DNA of 64,000 bases from Pseudomonas sp. CFII64 (GCF_000416235.1 NZ_ATLO01000003.1:140990-204989), one strand, 5' to 3'; counted from the stretch's first letter, positions 36,565 to 45,786 are shown. Notes: generated by a model from the sequence alone, not told the origin. Numbers and translations are program-made.

Positions 36565-36584
36565 GATGTATGCCCAAACGAGTG

Positions 36585-37577
36585 TCAAAGCCTGCCAATC
36601 CCCCCCGGCTGAAACGCGGCTTCAGTGGCGGCGATCCCATTGACCAGTGGCTTGCCGAATTCGGCCTGGCTGATTTCAAACTGGTCGCCCGGCTGGGTGC
36701 GAATGCCGTCGGCAAACGACAGGGTCGCGGTGCCGAAGAAATGCACATGCACGTCGCCTGGACGCAGGAACTGCGCATATTTGAAGTGGTGATATTCAAG
36801 GTTTTCCAGGCTGTGGCACATGTTGGCTTCGCCGCTGAGGAATTCTTTCTCCCACAGCACGGCGCCATCACGAATGACTCGACTGGTGCCAGCCAGATTC
36901 TGTGGCAGTTCGCCAACCCGCAGCTCAGGGCCGAACGAACAGGCGCGCAGCTTGGAATGGGCCAGATACAGGTAATTCCTGCGCTCCATGATGTGATCGG
37001 AATATTCGTTGCCGATGGCGAAACCCAGGCGATACGGCTTGCCGTCGTTGCCAATCACGTATAGGCCGCTGAGTTCTGGCTCTTCGCCGCCGTCTTCGGC
37101 AAAAGGTGGCAAGGCAAACGCAGCACCGGGGCGCACGACGATGCCGCCATCGCCTTTGTAGAACCATTCAGGTTGCACGCCCGCCTGACCGGCCTCGGGT
37201 TTGCCACCCTCCACGCCCCATTTGAAGATGCGCATGGTGTCGGTCATCGACGCTTCGTCGCCCGCCTGCTGGTGCATCTTGTCCCGCGCCGAAGCGCTGC
37301 CCAGATGGGTCAAACCTGTGCCGCTGACCAACAGGTGCGCAGGATCGGGATGGTCCAGCGGTGGCAGGATGCGCTGTTCGCTGAGCAGTTGCGCATAATC
37401 GTGGCTGTCACCGAGGCCTTGGCTGTCGACCTGCCGAGCCAGATCGACGCCCGCATCAATGGCCGACAACGCCAATTCGCGCACGCTCTGTGCGCCCTGC
37501 ACTTCGCGGATCAGATCGCCATCCACCAGACCGACGCGACGCTGGCCGTTGCTCAATTCGAATTGCACTAAATTCAT
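36585..37577 (-). CDS. GguC/AraD1-like FAH-superfamily sugar-acid enzyme
   Basis: 330 residues. An N-terminal cap (about 1-110) is followed by the fumarylacetoacetate-hydrolase fold: AIGNEYSDHIMERRNYLYLAH, EPELSGLYVIGNDGKPYRLG and GDVHVHFFGTATLSF are the catalytic and metal-binding stretches. By family, such proteins act as 2-keto-3-deoxy sugar-acid dehydratases or diketo-acid hydrolases in non-phosphorylative pentose or hexose pathways. AAGGAG precedes the ATG. It lies downstream of the second ACS permease in the same direction and shares a promoter region with the dehydratase, so it probably uses the dehydratase product. Exact reaction not assignable. Confidence 0.82.
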   Translation of the reverse strand: MNLVQFELSNGQRRVGLVDGDLIREVQGAQSVRELALSAIDAGVDLARQVDSQGLGDSHDYAQLLSEQRILPPLDHPDPAHLLVSGTGLTHLGSASARDKMHQQAGDEASMTDTMRIFKWGVEGGKPEAGQAGVQPEWFYKGDGGIVVRPGAAFALPPFAEDGGEEPELSGLYVIGNDGKPYRLGFAIGNEYSDHIMERRNYLYLAHSKLRACSFGPELRVGELPQNLAGTSRVIRDGAVLWEKEFLSGEANMCHSLENLEYHHFKYAQFLRPGDVHVHFFGTATLSFADGIRTQPGDQFEISQAEFGKPLVNGIAATEAAFQPGGIGRL

Positions 37578-37605
37578 GATAAATCTCCTTCAGATAGTGG
37601 GTCGT

Positions 37606-37690
37606 TGGAGCGAGGCTTGCCCGCGAATCGGTCAACCAGTTGATGTACGCGTCGACTGATCCGATGCTTTCGCGGGCAAAACTCGCTCCA
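37606..37690. repeat. Inverted REP pair between permease and FAH gene
   Basis: TGGAGCGAGGCTTGCCCGCGAA on the left and TTCGCGGGCAAAACTCGCTCCA on the right, about 40 nt apart, between the stop of the permease and the start of the FAH-family gene. Confidence 0.75.
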
Positions 37691-37695
37691 CCAGA

Positions 37696-39015
37696 TCAGG
37701 CCTGGCGGCTGCGCGCGCTCGCCGCGAAATCGCTGGCGGGCAAGACATGTTTGCGCTCCAACAGGCGATAAACCACGCCGGTCAGCACCAGGCCGAAGAC
37801 CATCACGCCAGACAGGAAATACAGCCCGGACGCAAGATTGCCGGTGTATTCCTTGAGCGCGCCGATCACGAACGGGCCGATGTAACCGCCCAGGTTGCCG
37901 ACCGAGTTGATCAAGGCGATCCCGGCTGCGGCGCTGGCGCCGGCAAAGAACCGTCCCGGCAGCGTCCAGAACACGGCGGTGCAGGAAAACAGAGAAAACG
38001 CCACCAGACACAAGGCCGCCAGTTGTGCGACCGGAATGGTCAGCCAGGCACTGAGGAACAGGCCGATGGCGCCGAGCACATAAAGCACCGCCAGATGTCC
38101 GTAACGGTCATTGAGGCGGTCGGAACTGCGCGGCACGATCAGCAGACCGACGATGCCGAAGATGTAAGGCACTGAAGACACAAAGCCGGTCACCAGATCG
38201 GTGCCGCCGAACTGTTTGATCAACGTCGGCAACCACAGACCCAAACCATAAATGCTCAGCGTTACTGGCAGATAGAACAGCGCCAGCAGCAACACACGCT
38301 TGTCTTTCAGAGCGTGCAGCGGGTTGCCGTGACGGGTCTGGCCGTATTCTTCGAGGTCTTTTTTCAGTTCGCCGGTGAGCCAGTCTTTCTCGGCCTGATC
38401 CATCCATTTGACTTGTTTCGGACCGTCCGGCAACCAGCGCAGGACCGGCCAGGTCAGCAGAATCGCTGGCGTACCGATCACGATGAACAGCCACTGCCAG
38501 CCGTGCAGGCCGAGTACGCCATCCATGCCCAACAGACCGCCGGACACCGGGCCGGTAATCATCATGGCGATGGGTTGGGAAAGGATGAACAGGCCAAGGA
38601 TCTTGCCGCGATGGCGAACCGGAAACCACTGGGTGATGTAGTACAGCACGCCAGGGAAGAAGCCGGCTTCCGCCGCGCCCAGCAGGAAACGCATCACATA
38701 GAAGCTGTGCGCGCCCTGCACGAACGCCATGCCGATGGTGATTGCGCCCCAGGTGATCATGATGCGGGCGAACCAGCGGCGTGCGCCGAATCGTTCAAGC
38801 ATCAGGTTGCTGGGGATTTCCAACAGGAAATAGCCGATGAAGAACAGACCAGCACCCAAGCCATAAGCCGCATCACCGATGCCGATGTCCGCGCTCATGT
38901 GCAGCTTGGCGAAACCCACGGCGGACCGGTCAACGTAAGCGATCAGGTAAAGCAGAATCAGAAAGGGGATCAATTTCAGGGTGATGCGGCGAATAAGCCT
39001 GAGTTCCTGGCTCAT
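37696..39015 (-). CDS. Second ACS-family MFS sugar-acid transporter
   Basis: 439 residues, 12 membrane helices. YLIAYVDRSAVGFAKLHM in TM1 and FFIGYFLLEIPSNLMLERFGARRWFARIM again place it in the ACS family. The start at 39015 (MSQELRLIRR) follows GGAG by 9 nt. It is divergent from the dehydratase and is first in an operon with the FAH-family gene. Having two similar but non-identical ACS permeases in one locus suggests two related substrates or two affinities. Confidence 0.87.
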   Translation of the reverse strand: MSQELRLIRRITLKLIPFLILLYLIAYVDRSAVGFAKLHMSADIGIGDAAYGLGAGLFFIGYFLLEIPSNLMLERFGARRWFARIMITWGAITIGMAFVQGAHSFYVMRFLLGAAEAGFFPGVLYYITQWFPVRHRGKILGLFILSQPIAMMITGPVSGGLLGMDGVLGLHGWQWLFIVIGTPAILLTWPVLRWLPDGPKQVKWMDQAEKDWLTGELKKDLEEYGQTRHGNPLHALKDKRVLLLALFYLPVTLSIYGLGLWLPTLIKQFGGTDLVTGFVSSVPYIFGIVGLLIVPRSSDRLNDRYGHLAVLYVLGAIGLFLSAWLTIPVAQLAALCLVAFSLFSCTAVFWTLPGRFFAGASAAAGIALINSVGNLGGYIGPFVIGALKEYTGNLASGLYFLSGVMVFGLVLTGVVYRLLERKHVLPASDFAASARSRQA

Positions 39016-39117
39016 GAAAGCGGTCTCCAATTGTTTTTGTTATGGAACCTCTGGGGCCGCCTCTGGCTTGGAGCGTGAGCTTTTGCCAGGGTCATGCCCT
39101 CATTGAAAACCGACTAT

Positions 39118-39130
39118 ATAGTATTACTAT
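39118..39130. promoter_or_regulatory. Likely FadR-type GntR operator in the divergent promoter
   Basis: ATAGTATTACTAT is a perfect palindrome around one central base and contains TAGTATTACTA, which fits the FadR-subfamily pattern t.GTa-n-tAC.a. It lies between the divergent permease and dehydratase genes. A weaker GT-N3-AC site (GTCTTAC) follows at 39195-39201 near the dehydratase RBS, and ACTATATAGT overlaps it at 39113-39122. The regulator is probably the GntR gene downstream of the dehydratase. Confidence 0.6.
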
Positions 39131-39217
39131 TTAGCTCACAACTCTTCCAATGAGGCGAATTTGCGCTTACTTTAACCGTCAGAAATGCAATTAAGTCTTA
39201 CAATAAGAGAGCCGACC

Positions 39218-40960
39218 ATGTCTGATTCCGATAAGAAACCCACCCTGCGTTCTGCCCAATGGTTTGGTACTGCCGACAAGAACGGCTTTATGTACCGCAG
39301 CTGGATGAAGAATCAGGGCATCGCCGATCATCAATTTCAAGGCAAGCCGATTATTGGCATCTGCAACACATGGTCCGAGCTGACGCCCTGCAACGCGCAT
39401 TTCCGGCAGATCGCCGAACACGTCAAGCGCGGCGTGATCGAGGCCGGTGGCTGGCCGGTGGAATTCCCGGTGTTCTCCAACGGCGAATCCAACCTGCGCC
39501 CCACCGCGATGTTCACCCGCAACCTGACCAGCATGGATGTCGAAGAAGCGATTCGCGGCAATCCCATTGATGGCGTGGTGTTGCTCACCGGCTGCGACAA
39601 AACCACGCCGGCGTTGCTGATGGGAGCGGCCAGTTGTGACGTTCCGGCCATCGTCGTTACTGGCGGGCCAATGCTCAACGGCAAGCACAAAGGCAAGGAC
39701 ATCGGCTCCGGCACCGTGGTCTGGCAAATGCACGAAGCCTATAAAGGCGGGCAGATCACCCTCGATGACTTCCTCGCGGCGGAAGGCGACATGTCGCGCT
39801 CGGCCGGTACCTGCAACACCATGGGCACGGCATCGACCATGGCCTGCATGGCTGAAGCATTGGGCACTTCCCTGCCGCACAACGCCGCGATCCCGGCCGT
39901 GGATTCACGTCGCTATGTGCTGGCGCACATGTCGGGCATGCGCGCGGTGGAGATGGTCCGCGAAGACCTGCGCCTGTCGAAGATCCTCACTAAAGAGGCC
40001 TTTGAAAACGCGATACGGGTCAACGCTGCCATCGGCGGTTCGACCAACGCCGTGATCCACCTCAAAGCCATCGCCGGACGCATTGGCGTGGATCTGGAGC
40101 TGGACGACTGGACACGTATGGGCCGAGGCATGCCGACCATCGTCGACTTGCAGCCGTCCGGGCGCTTCCTGATGGAAGAGTTTTACTACGCCGGTGGCTT
40201 GCCCGCCGTGCTGCGCCGCATGGATGAGGCCAAGTTGCTGCCCAATCCTGACGCACTGACTGTCAACGGCAAATCCATCCGCGAAAACACCCAAAACGCA
40301 CCGATCTACGGTGAAGACGAAGTGATCCGCGCCCTGGACAACCCGATCCGCGCCGATGGCGGTATCTGCGTGCTGCGTGGCAACCTTGCGCCATTGGGCG
40401 CAGTGCTCAAACCGTCCGCCGCCACCGCATCATTGATGCAGCACCGGGGCCGCGCCGTGGTCTTCGAGAACTTCGACATGTACAAGGCGCGGATCAACGA
40501 TCCCGATCTGGACATCGACGCCAACTCGGTGATGGTCATGAAAAACTGCGGGCCCAAGGGTTATCCAGGCATGGCCGAGGTCGGCAACATGGGTCTGCCC
40601 GCCAAGCTGCTCGCCCAAGGAGTGACTGACATGGTGCGGATTTCCGATGCGCGCATGAGCGGCACCGCCTACGGCACCGTGGTTTTGCACGTGGCGCCGG
40701 AAGCTGCTGCTGGCGGACCGCTGGCAGTGGTGCAGGAAGGTGACTGGATCGAACTCGATTGCGCGACGGGTCGCCTGCATCTGGATATCTCCGATGCCGA
40801 ACTGGCCGCACGCCTCGCCGACTGGCAAGCCCCGCCAAAACTGTTGGTCGGTGGTTATCGTGAGTTGTATGTCGAGCACGTGCTGCAGGCCGACCAAGGC
40901 TGCGATTTTGACTTCCTGGTGGGCTGCCGTGGCGCCGAGGTGCCGCGTCATTCGCATTGA
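39218..40960 (+). CDS. IlvD/Edd-family aldonate dehydratase (arabonate/xylonate type)
   Basis: 580 residues. Fe-S ligands and active-site blocks are present: GICNTWSELTPCNAH, LLTGCDKTTPALLMGAAS and SAGTCNTMGTASTMACM, then AAIGGSTNAVIHLKAIAGR. Length and the TWSELTPCN block fit L-arabonate/D-xylonate dehydratases rather than the branched-chain enzyme IlvD, whose metal-binding block differs. The reaction would be aldonate to 2-keto-3-deoxyaldonate plus water. The start (MSDSDKK) follows a purine-rich site; 11 upstream codons are rejected. Next to it are two ACS permeases, a FAH-family enzyme and the GntR regulator. The true substrate (pentonate or hexonate) cannot be settled from sequence. Confidence 0.87.
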   Translation: MSDSDKKPTLRSAQWFGTADKNGFMYRSWMKNQGIADHQFQGKPIIGICNTWSELTPCNAHFRQIAEHVKRGVIEAGGWPVEFPVFSNGESNLRPTAMFTRNLTSMDVEEAIRGNPIDGVVLLTGCDKTTPALLMGAASCDVPAIVVTGGPMLNGKHKGKDIGSGTVVWQMHEAYKGGQITLDDFLAAEGDMSRSAGTCNTMGTASTMACMAEALGTSLPHNAAIPAVDSRRYVLAHMSGMRAVEMVREDLRLSKILTKEAFENAIRVNAAIGGSTNAVIHLKAIAGRIGVDLELDDWTRMGRGMPTIVDLQPSGRFLMEEFYYAGGLPAVLRRMDEAKLLPNPDALTVNGKSIRENTQNAPIYGEDEVIRALDNPIRADGGICVLRGNLAPLGAVLKPSAATASLMQHRGRAVVFENFDMYKARINDPDLDIDANSVMVMKNCGPKGYPGMAEVGNMGLPAKLLAQGVTDMVRISDARMSGTAYGTVVLHVAPEAAAGGPLAVVQEGDWIELDCATGRLHLDISDAELAARLADWQAPPKLLVGGYRELYVEHVLQADQGCDFDFLVGCRGAEVPRHSH

Positions 40961-40971
40961 TTGACAGTTCT

Positions 40972-41023
40972 GTAGGATCGGCTTTAGCCGGGAGAACGCT
41001 CTCCCGGCTAAAGCCGGTCCTAC
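40972..41023. repeat. REP hairpin after the dehydratase
   Basis: GTAGGATCGGCTTTAGCCGG faces CCGGCTAAAGCCGGTCCTAC, giving a near-perfect hairpin starting 11 nt after the dehydratase stop. It may attenuate read-through into the regulator gene. Confidence 0.85.
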
Positions 41024-41102
41024 GCAAGCGCGCTATCTCCTGCAATCGTGCGCCAATGCTATGATGCGCCGCATTCATTGCTCAGGATCGACTTGCGTTC
41101 CC

Positions 41103-41822
41103 ATGGATTACCGAAAGCCTTCCGACCGTAAAAGCATGCACGCCCGCATTGTCCAGGAACTTGGCATGCAGATCGTCTCCGGGCGCTTCAAGCCTGACGA
41201 AAAACTGCCCGCCGAAGCCTTGCTGTGCGAAGAATATGCGGTCAGTCGGCCGGTCCTGCGTGAGGCCACTCGCGTTCTGGTCGCCAAAGGCCTGGTCTAT
41301 TCCCGCCCACGCGTAGGCACTGTCGTCAAAGCGCGTAAGGAATGGCACTTGCTTGATCCGGACGTCTTGCATTGGGTCATGCAGAGCACCCCGCAAAACG
41401 AATTCTTCAACCTGCTCACCAGTGTGCGTGCAGTCATTGAGCCGGCAGTGGCCGCGTTGGCCGCCCAGCACGCCACCGACGAAGAAATCGCCTCCATCGA
41501 CGAAGCCTACCAACGCATGGAGGCCGCACCGACGCCTGAAGCGTTGTTGCAGCCCGACCTGGATTTCCACAGCCGCATCGCCGACGCGACCCACAACGAC
41601 CTGCTTTCGCACCTGTGCAATATGCTGTCGCTGGCGCTGCGTGAAGCCCTCAAGCACTCCAATCGCCGGCCCAATCTGCACGAACTGGCACTGCCGCGTC
41701 ACAAGGCAATCCTCACCGCCATCCAGAACCGCGACGCCCTCGGTGCCCGGCATGCGACGCTGGTGCAACTCGACGATGCCAGGAATGCGTTGAGTGTGGT
41801 ATTGGGGCAAGGTAATCCGTAG
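41103..41822 (+). CDS. FadR/GntR-family regulator of the sugar-acid locus
   Basis: 239 residues. N-terminal winged helix (about 10-75: IVSGRFKPDEKLPAEALLCEEYAVSRPVLREATRVL with wing YSRPRVGTVV) and a C-terminal all-helical FCD ligand domain (about 98-230), with the metal/ligand His residues in LDFHSRIADATHND and LPRHKAIL. The ATG at 41103 is used; a -10-like TATGAT at 41060-41065 lies upstream of it, so an earlier ATG at 41061 is unlikely. Such regulators repress sugar-acid genes and release on binding the pathway acid. Its presumed operator is at 39118-39130. Confidence 0.9.
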   Translation: MDYRKPSDRKSMHARIVQELGMQIVSGRFKPDEKLPAEALLCEEYAVSRPVLREATRVLVAKGLVYSRPRVGTVVKARKEWHLLDPDVLHWVMQSTPQNEFFNLLTSVRAVIEPAVAALAAQHATDEEIASIDEAYQRMEAAPTPEALLQPDLDFHSRIADATHNDLLSHLCNMLSLALREALKHSNRRPNLHELALPRHKAILTAIQNRDALGARHATLVQLDDARNALSVVLGQGNP

Positions 41823-41871
41823 GACCGACTTCAGCCGGCAGCGCGTCGCTTGCGGCTGTAGCCGCTCCTAC
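41819..41871. repeat. REP pair over the gntR stop codon
   Basis: GTAGGACCGACTTCAGCCGG and CGGCTGTAGCCGCTCCTAC form a hairpin whose left end overlaps the stop codon of the GntR gene. It separates it from the convergent MMPL transporter gene. Confidence 0.75.
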
Positions 41872-41884
41872 GGATGAACACACG

Positions 41885-44278
41885 TCAATGGGAAAACAAC
41901 GAATTCCCCACCTTGCCCGCCATCTTCTCCGGTTTGATCAGGAACCGCGCCAGTGCCGGCAATAGCCACAACGCGCCGAACATGTTCCACAGCAGCATGA
42001 AGGTCAGCATCAGGCCCATGTCCGCCTGGAACTTGATCGCCGAGAAAATCCAGGTGCACACGCCAATGGCCAGACACAATCCCGTGAACAGCACCGCCTT
42101 GCCCGTGGACTTCAGCGTTTCGTAATAGGCTTCCTGCAACGGCAATCCGGCGCGCAGGAAGCTTTCCAGGCGACTGTAGACATAAATGCCGTAATCGACG
42201 CCGATCCCCACGCCCAGGGCAATCACCGGCAAGGTCGCGACCTTGACGCCGATCCCCATGAACGCCATCAACGCGTTACCCAGCACCGATGTCAGCACCA
42301 GCGGCAAGACGATACACAAGGTCGCCGCCCAGGAGCGGAAGGTGATCATGCACATGGTCGCGACGCAGATGTAGACCAGGATCAGAATGGTCATCTCGGT
42401 CTGTTTGATCACTTCGTTGGTGGCCGCTTCAATCCCGGCGTTACCCGCTGCGAGCAGGAATTCCAGGCCTTCGCGGTTATTCTCCTTGGCAAAATCCTGC
42501 ACCGCATGCACCGCCCGATCCAGGGTTTCGGCCTTGTGATCGTTGAGAAAAATCAACAGCGGCGCCAGTGAGCAATCGTTGTTGTACAAGCCGTCAGCCC
42601 GGGCGATGGAGCTATTGAGCACGTCCTTGTTGCGCGACAGGGATTCCCATTTCAGGTTGCCCTCGTTCATGCCTTTGATCATCTGTTTGGATACGGTCAC
42701 CAGGGAAATCGCCGATTGCACGCCCGGCGTGTTCTCCATCTTCCAGGTCAGTTCGTTGATCGCCGACAGGGTCGGATACGCCGAGCAGCCTTCGCGCGGG
42801 GTCTTGACCATCACCACCAACACGTCGGAACTGGTGGAGTAGTTGTTGATGATGAAACTGTTGTCCTTGTTGTAACGCGAATCCGGGCGCAATTCCGGCG
42901 CGCCCTGGTCAAGGTCGCCGATCTTCAGGTTCTGGCTATACCAAAGCCCGCCGCCGAAGGCCAGCACCGCCAGCGCGATGGACACCGGCGCGACTTTGGC
43001 GCTGGCGAAGTTCGACAGCAGGCGCCAGAACGGGTGCTCGGAAACTGAATCCTTCTTGCTGCGGCTGACCGCTTTTTTGCTGATGCCGACGTAGGAAATC
43101 GCCACGGGCAACAGAATCAGGTTGGTAAAGACGATGACTGCGACACCAATCGACGCGCCAATCGCCAGCTCGCGAATCACACCGATGTCGATGATCAGCA
43201 GGGTGATGAAACCCACCGCGTCGGCCAGAATCGCAATCATGCCCGGCAGGAACAGCTGGCGGAAAGTACGTCGCGCCGCCGTCAGGGCGTTCTCGGCGTC
43301 GCTGGATTGCAGGGCAATACCGTTAATCTTCTGCACGCCATGGGAAATACCAATGGCGAAAATCAGGAACGGCACCAGCATCGAATAAGGGTCCAGCCCG
43401 AAACCCACCACATGCATCAGGCCCAACTGCCAGACCACGGCAATCAACGTGGTGCTCAATACCGCGATCGTGCTGCGAATGCAGCGGGTAAACCAGATCA
43501 GCAACACCAGGGTAATCAGGAACGCCACGCCAAAGAACAGCACCACCATCAACAGGCCATCAATCAGGTCGCCGACTTTCTTGGCGAAACCGACAATGTG
43601 AATCTTGATGTTGGGGTTCTGCGCCTGGTACTTGTCGCGAATCTTTTCTTCCAGCTGATGGGAGAACTGCTGGTAGTCCAGCTTGATCAGCTTGCCCTGG
43701 TCTTCAGGGTCCGGGTAGGACTCCAGCAGCGGCACATCGACGATGCTCGATTTGAAGTCGTTGGACACCAGTCGGCCAACCTGACCGGACTTGAGCACGT
43801 TGTTGCGCAGCAAATCCAGGCTGTCATCCGAACCGTTATAACTCTGCGGAATCACCTCGCCACCGGCGAAACCTTCCTCGGTCACTTCGGTCCAGCGCAC
43901 GCTCGGGCTCCACAACGACTTGAGTCCGGAACGATCAACACCGGGTATATAAAACACCTCGTCGTTGATTTCGCGCAGGGTTTCCATGTACTGCCTGGAA
44001 AAGATGTCGCCATCCACCGCTTCGACAGAAATCCGCACCGTATTGCCCAGATTGGCCAGGTCGTTACGGTGTTCCATCATTTTCTGAATGAATGGATGCT
44101 CCAGGGGGATCATCTTTTCGAAACTGGTGGAGGGGCGGACCAGCGTGGCCTGCCAGAACAGAAAGGCGCTCACCAGCAGGCAAATGACGATCACTGCCGG
44201 CCGATTATTGAAAATCAACCGTTCAAGAAGCGTGGCCTTGTCGTTGTTGTGCTGCTGAGTCTGATGAAGATTACTCAT
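41885..44278 (-). CDS. MMPL/RND-family inner-membrane transporter
   Basis: 797 residues with the duplicated RND/SSD layout: helix 1 (about 27-46), a periplasmic loop, a five-helix block (about 235-420), a second large loop and a second six-helix block to the end. Family blocks such as IFAIGISHGVQKING and GVGIGVDYGIYVYSR are seen. It is about 23 nt downstream of a YCF48-like gene; this pair recurs in pseudomonads and related bacteria, often near DUF1329/DUF1302 outer-membrane genes that are missing here. Substrate unknown, probably a hydrophobic compound. Confidence 0.87.
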   Translation of the reverse strand: MSNLHQTQQHNNDKATLLERLIFNNRPAVIVICLLVSAFLFWQATLVRPSTSFEKMIPLEHPFIQKMMEHRNDLANLGNTVRISVEAVDGDIFSRQYMETLREINDEVFYIPGVDRSGLKSLWSPSVRWTEVTEEGFAGGEVIPQSYNGSDDSLDLLRNNVLKSGQVGRLVSNDFKSSIVDVPLLESYPDPEDQGKLIKLDYQQFSHQLEEKIRDKYQAQNPNIKIHIVGFAKKVGDLIDGLLMVVLFFGVAFLITLVLLIWFTRCIRSTIAVLSTTLIAVVWQLGLMHVVGFGLDPYSMLVPFLIFAIGISHGVQKINGIALQSSDAENALTAARRTFRQLFLPGMIAILADAVGFITLLIIDIGVIRELAIGASIGVAVIVFTNLILLPVAISYVGISKKAVSRSKKDSVSEHPFWRLLSNFASAKVAPVSIALAVLAFGGGLWYSQNLKIGDLDQGAPELRPDSRYNKDNSFIINNYSTSSDVLVVMVKTPREGCSAYPTLSAINELTWKMENTPGVQSAISLVTVSKQMIKGMNEGNLKWESLSRNKDVLNSSIARADGLYNNDCSLAPLLIFLNDHKAETLDRAVHAVQDFAKENNREGLEFLLAAGNAGIEAATNEVIKQTEMTILILVYICVATMCMITFRSWAATLCIVLPLVLTSVLGNALMAFMGIGVKVATLPVIALGVGIGVDYGIYVYSRLESFLRAGLPLQEAYYETLKSTGKAVLFTGLCLAIGVCTWIFSAIKFQADMGLMLTFMLLWNMFGALWLLPALARFLIKPEKMAGKVGNSLFSH

Positions 44279-44301
44279 GCCGGATCCCGCCTTGATAATT
44301 C

Positions 44302-45408
44302 TTATTGTTGGGTCGATTCGGCGCCGGTCGGCGAGGTACGGCGAACGCCACCCTGCCCGACCAGAATCAGATTGCCCTGTGCATCACCCGTCACGCCGGA
44401 CAGCGAAATCCGGTCAGGACGGTTATAAACCTCAAACGTCAGGCCATCGTCGGTACTGCGCATGACACTGCCGCCATTACCCACCAGCACCAGTGAGCCG
44501 TCAGCCAGCAAGGTTGCGTTGGACAGGCCGAACTCCAGCGGGCCACGCGCAGCCCTCAATTCGATAGGGCTCCAGGTGTCGCCGAAATCCGTCGAGCGAT
44601 ACAGATTGCCGCGCAGTCCGTAGACCAGCAGTGTGCCGGCCTGACCCGTGCCGATAGCACCAAACAGCGAGCCTTGATAAGGGCCTTCGAGCTTTTCCCA
44701 ACTCTGACCATCGTCAGCCGAACGGAACATGGCACCCGCCTCGCCAACGATGAACAAGCCTGCGTCAGTGACCTGGGCAATCCCGTTAAGGTGATACTGG
44801 TCTTCGTTGTCGAGGCGGTCGCTGGCGTCTTGCCAATGCTGGCCGCCGTCGGTAGTGGTCATCAACGAACCATAGGCGCCGACGGCAAAGCCGGTGCTGA
44901 GGTCCTTGAACCAGACATCCAGCAAAGGTGCTTCGCGCTTGAGGTCTTCGAACTGCTTGCCCCAGGTCGCGCCGCCGTCGCTGCTGGCGAGAATCTGCGC
45001 ATCATGGCCAACCGCCCAGCCGTGTTTTTCATCGACGAAATACACCGCAGTGAGCAGCTGTCGAGTCGGCACTTTGGCCTGGGTCCAGGTTTTGCCTTGA
45101 TCGTCGGAATACAGGATGTGGCCGCGATCGCCCACCACTACCAGCCTCGCACCGGCGTGGGTCACGTCCAGCAGCAGACCGCGAGCCGACTTGGCCGATT
45201 CAATGGAATAAAGCGCCGCCGGATCGCCGCCAGCGCTGCTCTGCGCGCTGTCGGTTGCCGCCATGGAATGGGTCATGAAACCCGCGAGCATCAAAATAGC
45301 GAGCAGCGAGCAGGATTTAGCCGGGGGCTTGCCTGTGCGTAGTGCCAGTAAACGGCCAATGGCCGCGTCCGCACTGGACTGGGTGCGCCGATATGCAGGC
45401 TCACTCAT
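44302..45408 (-). CDS. YCF48/Hcf136-like beta-propeller protein
   Basis: 368 residues. A long N-terminal signal or anchor (hydrophobic at about 34-51) precedes a seven-bladed propeller built from BNR/Asp-box repeats: SDDQGKTW, SSDGGATW, TTDGGQHW, SADDGQSW, STDFGDTW and STDDGLTF. YCF48 helps photosystem II assembly in plants and cyanobacteria; in non-photosynthetic bacteria the relatives are periplasmic proteins of unknown role. The start at 45408 (MSEPAYRR) follows GGGGAA. It is transcribed with the MMPL transporter, so it is likely the periplasmic partner of that exporter. Confidence 0.85.
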   Translation of the reverse strand: MSEPAYRRTQSSADAAIGRLLALRTGKPPAKSCSLLAILMLAGFMTHSMAATDSAQSSAGGDPAALYSIESAKSARGLLLDVTHAGARLVVVGDRGHILYSDDQGKTWTQAKVPTRQLLTAVYFVDEKHGWAVGHDAQILASSDGGATWGKQFEDLKREAPLLDVWFKDLSTGFAVGAYGSLMTTTDGGQHWQDASDRLDNEDQYHLNGIAQVTDAGLFIVGEAGAMFRSADDGQSWEKLEGPYQGSLFGAIGTGQAGTLLVYGLRGNLYRSTDFGDTWSPIELRAARGPLEFGLSNATLLADGSLVLVGNGGSVMRSTDDGLTFEVYNRPDRISLSGVTGDAQGNLILVGQGGVRRTSPTGAESTQQ

Positions 45409-45508
45409 GGAGCGTTCCCCTTTTATTGTTATTAGGTCCACCGAAGACAGGCCACCCCTTGCAGAACAGCTGCAAACGCTCTAGCCCTAGCCTTTCGGAA
45501 GCAGACCT

Positions 45509-45538
45509 ATCCTATCCAGCTTTGGAAAGCCGTGACAA
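45509..45538 (-). promoter_or_regulatory. Possible promoter of the YCF48/MMPL pair
   Basis: On the minus strand TTGTCA (45538-45533), 18 nt, TAGGAT (45514-45509), about 100 nt before the YCF48-like start. Both hexamers match at four or five of six positions. The remainder of the 378-nt gap to the omptin gene holds only a REP doublet. Confidence 0.35.
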
Positions 45539-45660
45539 TCGACAAGACGTTATCTTTTGTTAAGCGCGCCTCTTGTGATTGTTTGGGTATCAGTAAAGCT
45601 GATGTGGCAGAGATGTAGCTCGTTGTAGACACCGACTTGATCCCCCCCATCACACAAGCC

Positions 45661-45752
45661 CGTAGGACCGGCTTTAGCCGGGAGGACGCCGGGACATTCG
45701 CAGCAGTTGCGTCGTCAGACCTTCCGCCCTCCCGGCTAAAGCCGGTCCTACG
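45661..45752. repeat. REP doublet downstream of the omptin gene
   Basis: CGTAGGACCGGCTTTAGCC and GGCTAAAGCCGGTCCTACG are exact complements about 50 nt apart, just beyond the omptin stop. Confidence 0.85.
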
Positions 45753-45786
45753 ACCCCTGTGTGCTGGCCGATATCGGCAATCAAGT

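Noticed and set aside
36240..36580. The repeated block as a CRISPR array
   Set aside because: The spacing is 109, 64 and 109 nt with copies of the same 'spacers', which is a tandem duplication, and no cas gene is present.
39218..40960. The dehydratase as the branched-chain enzyme IlvD
   Set aside because: The TWSELTPCN block, length and sugar-acid neighbours fit aldonate dehydratases; a biosynthetic role is unlikely.
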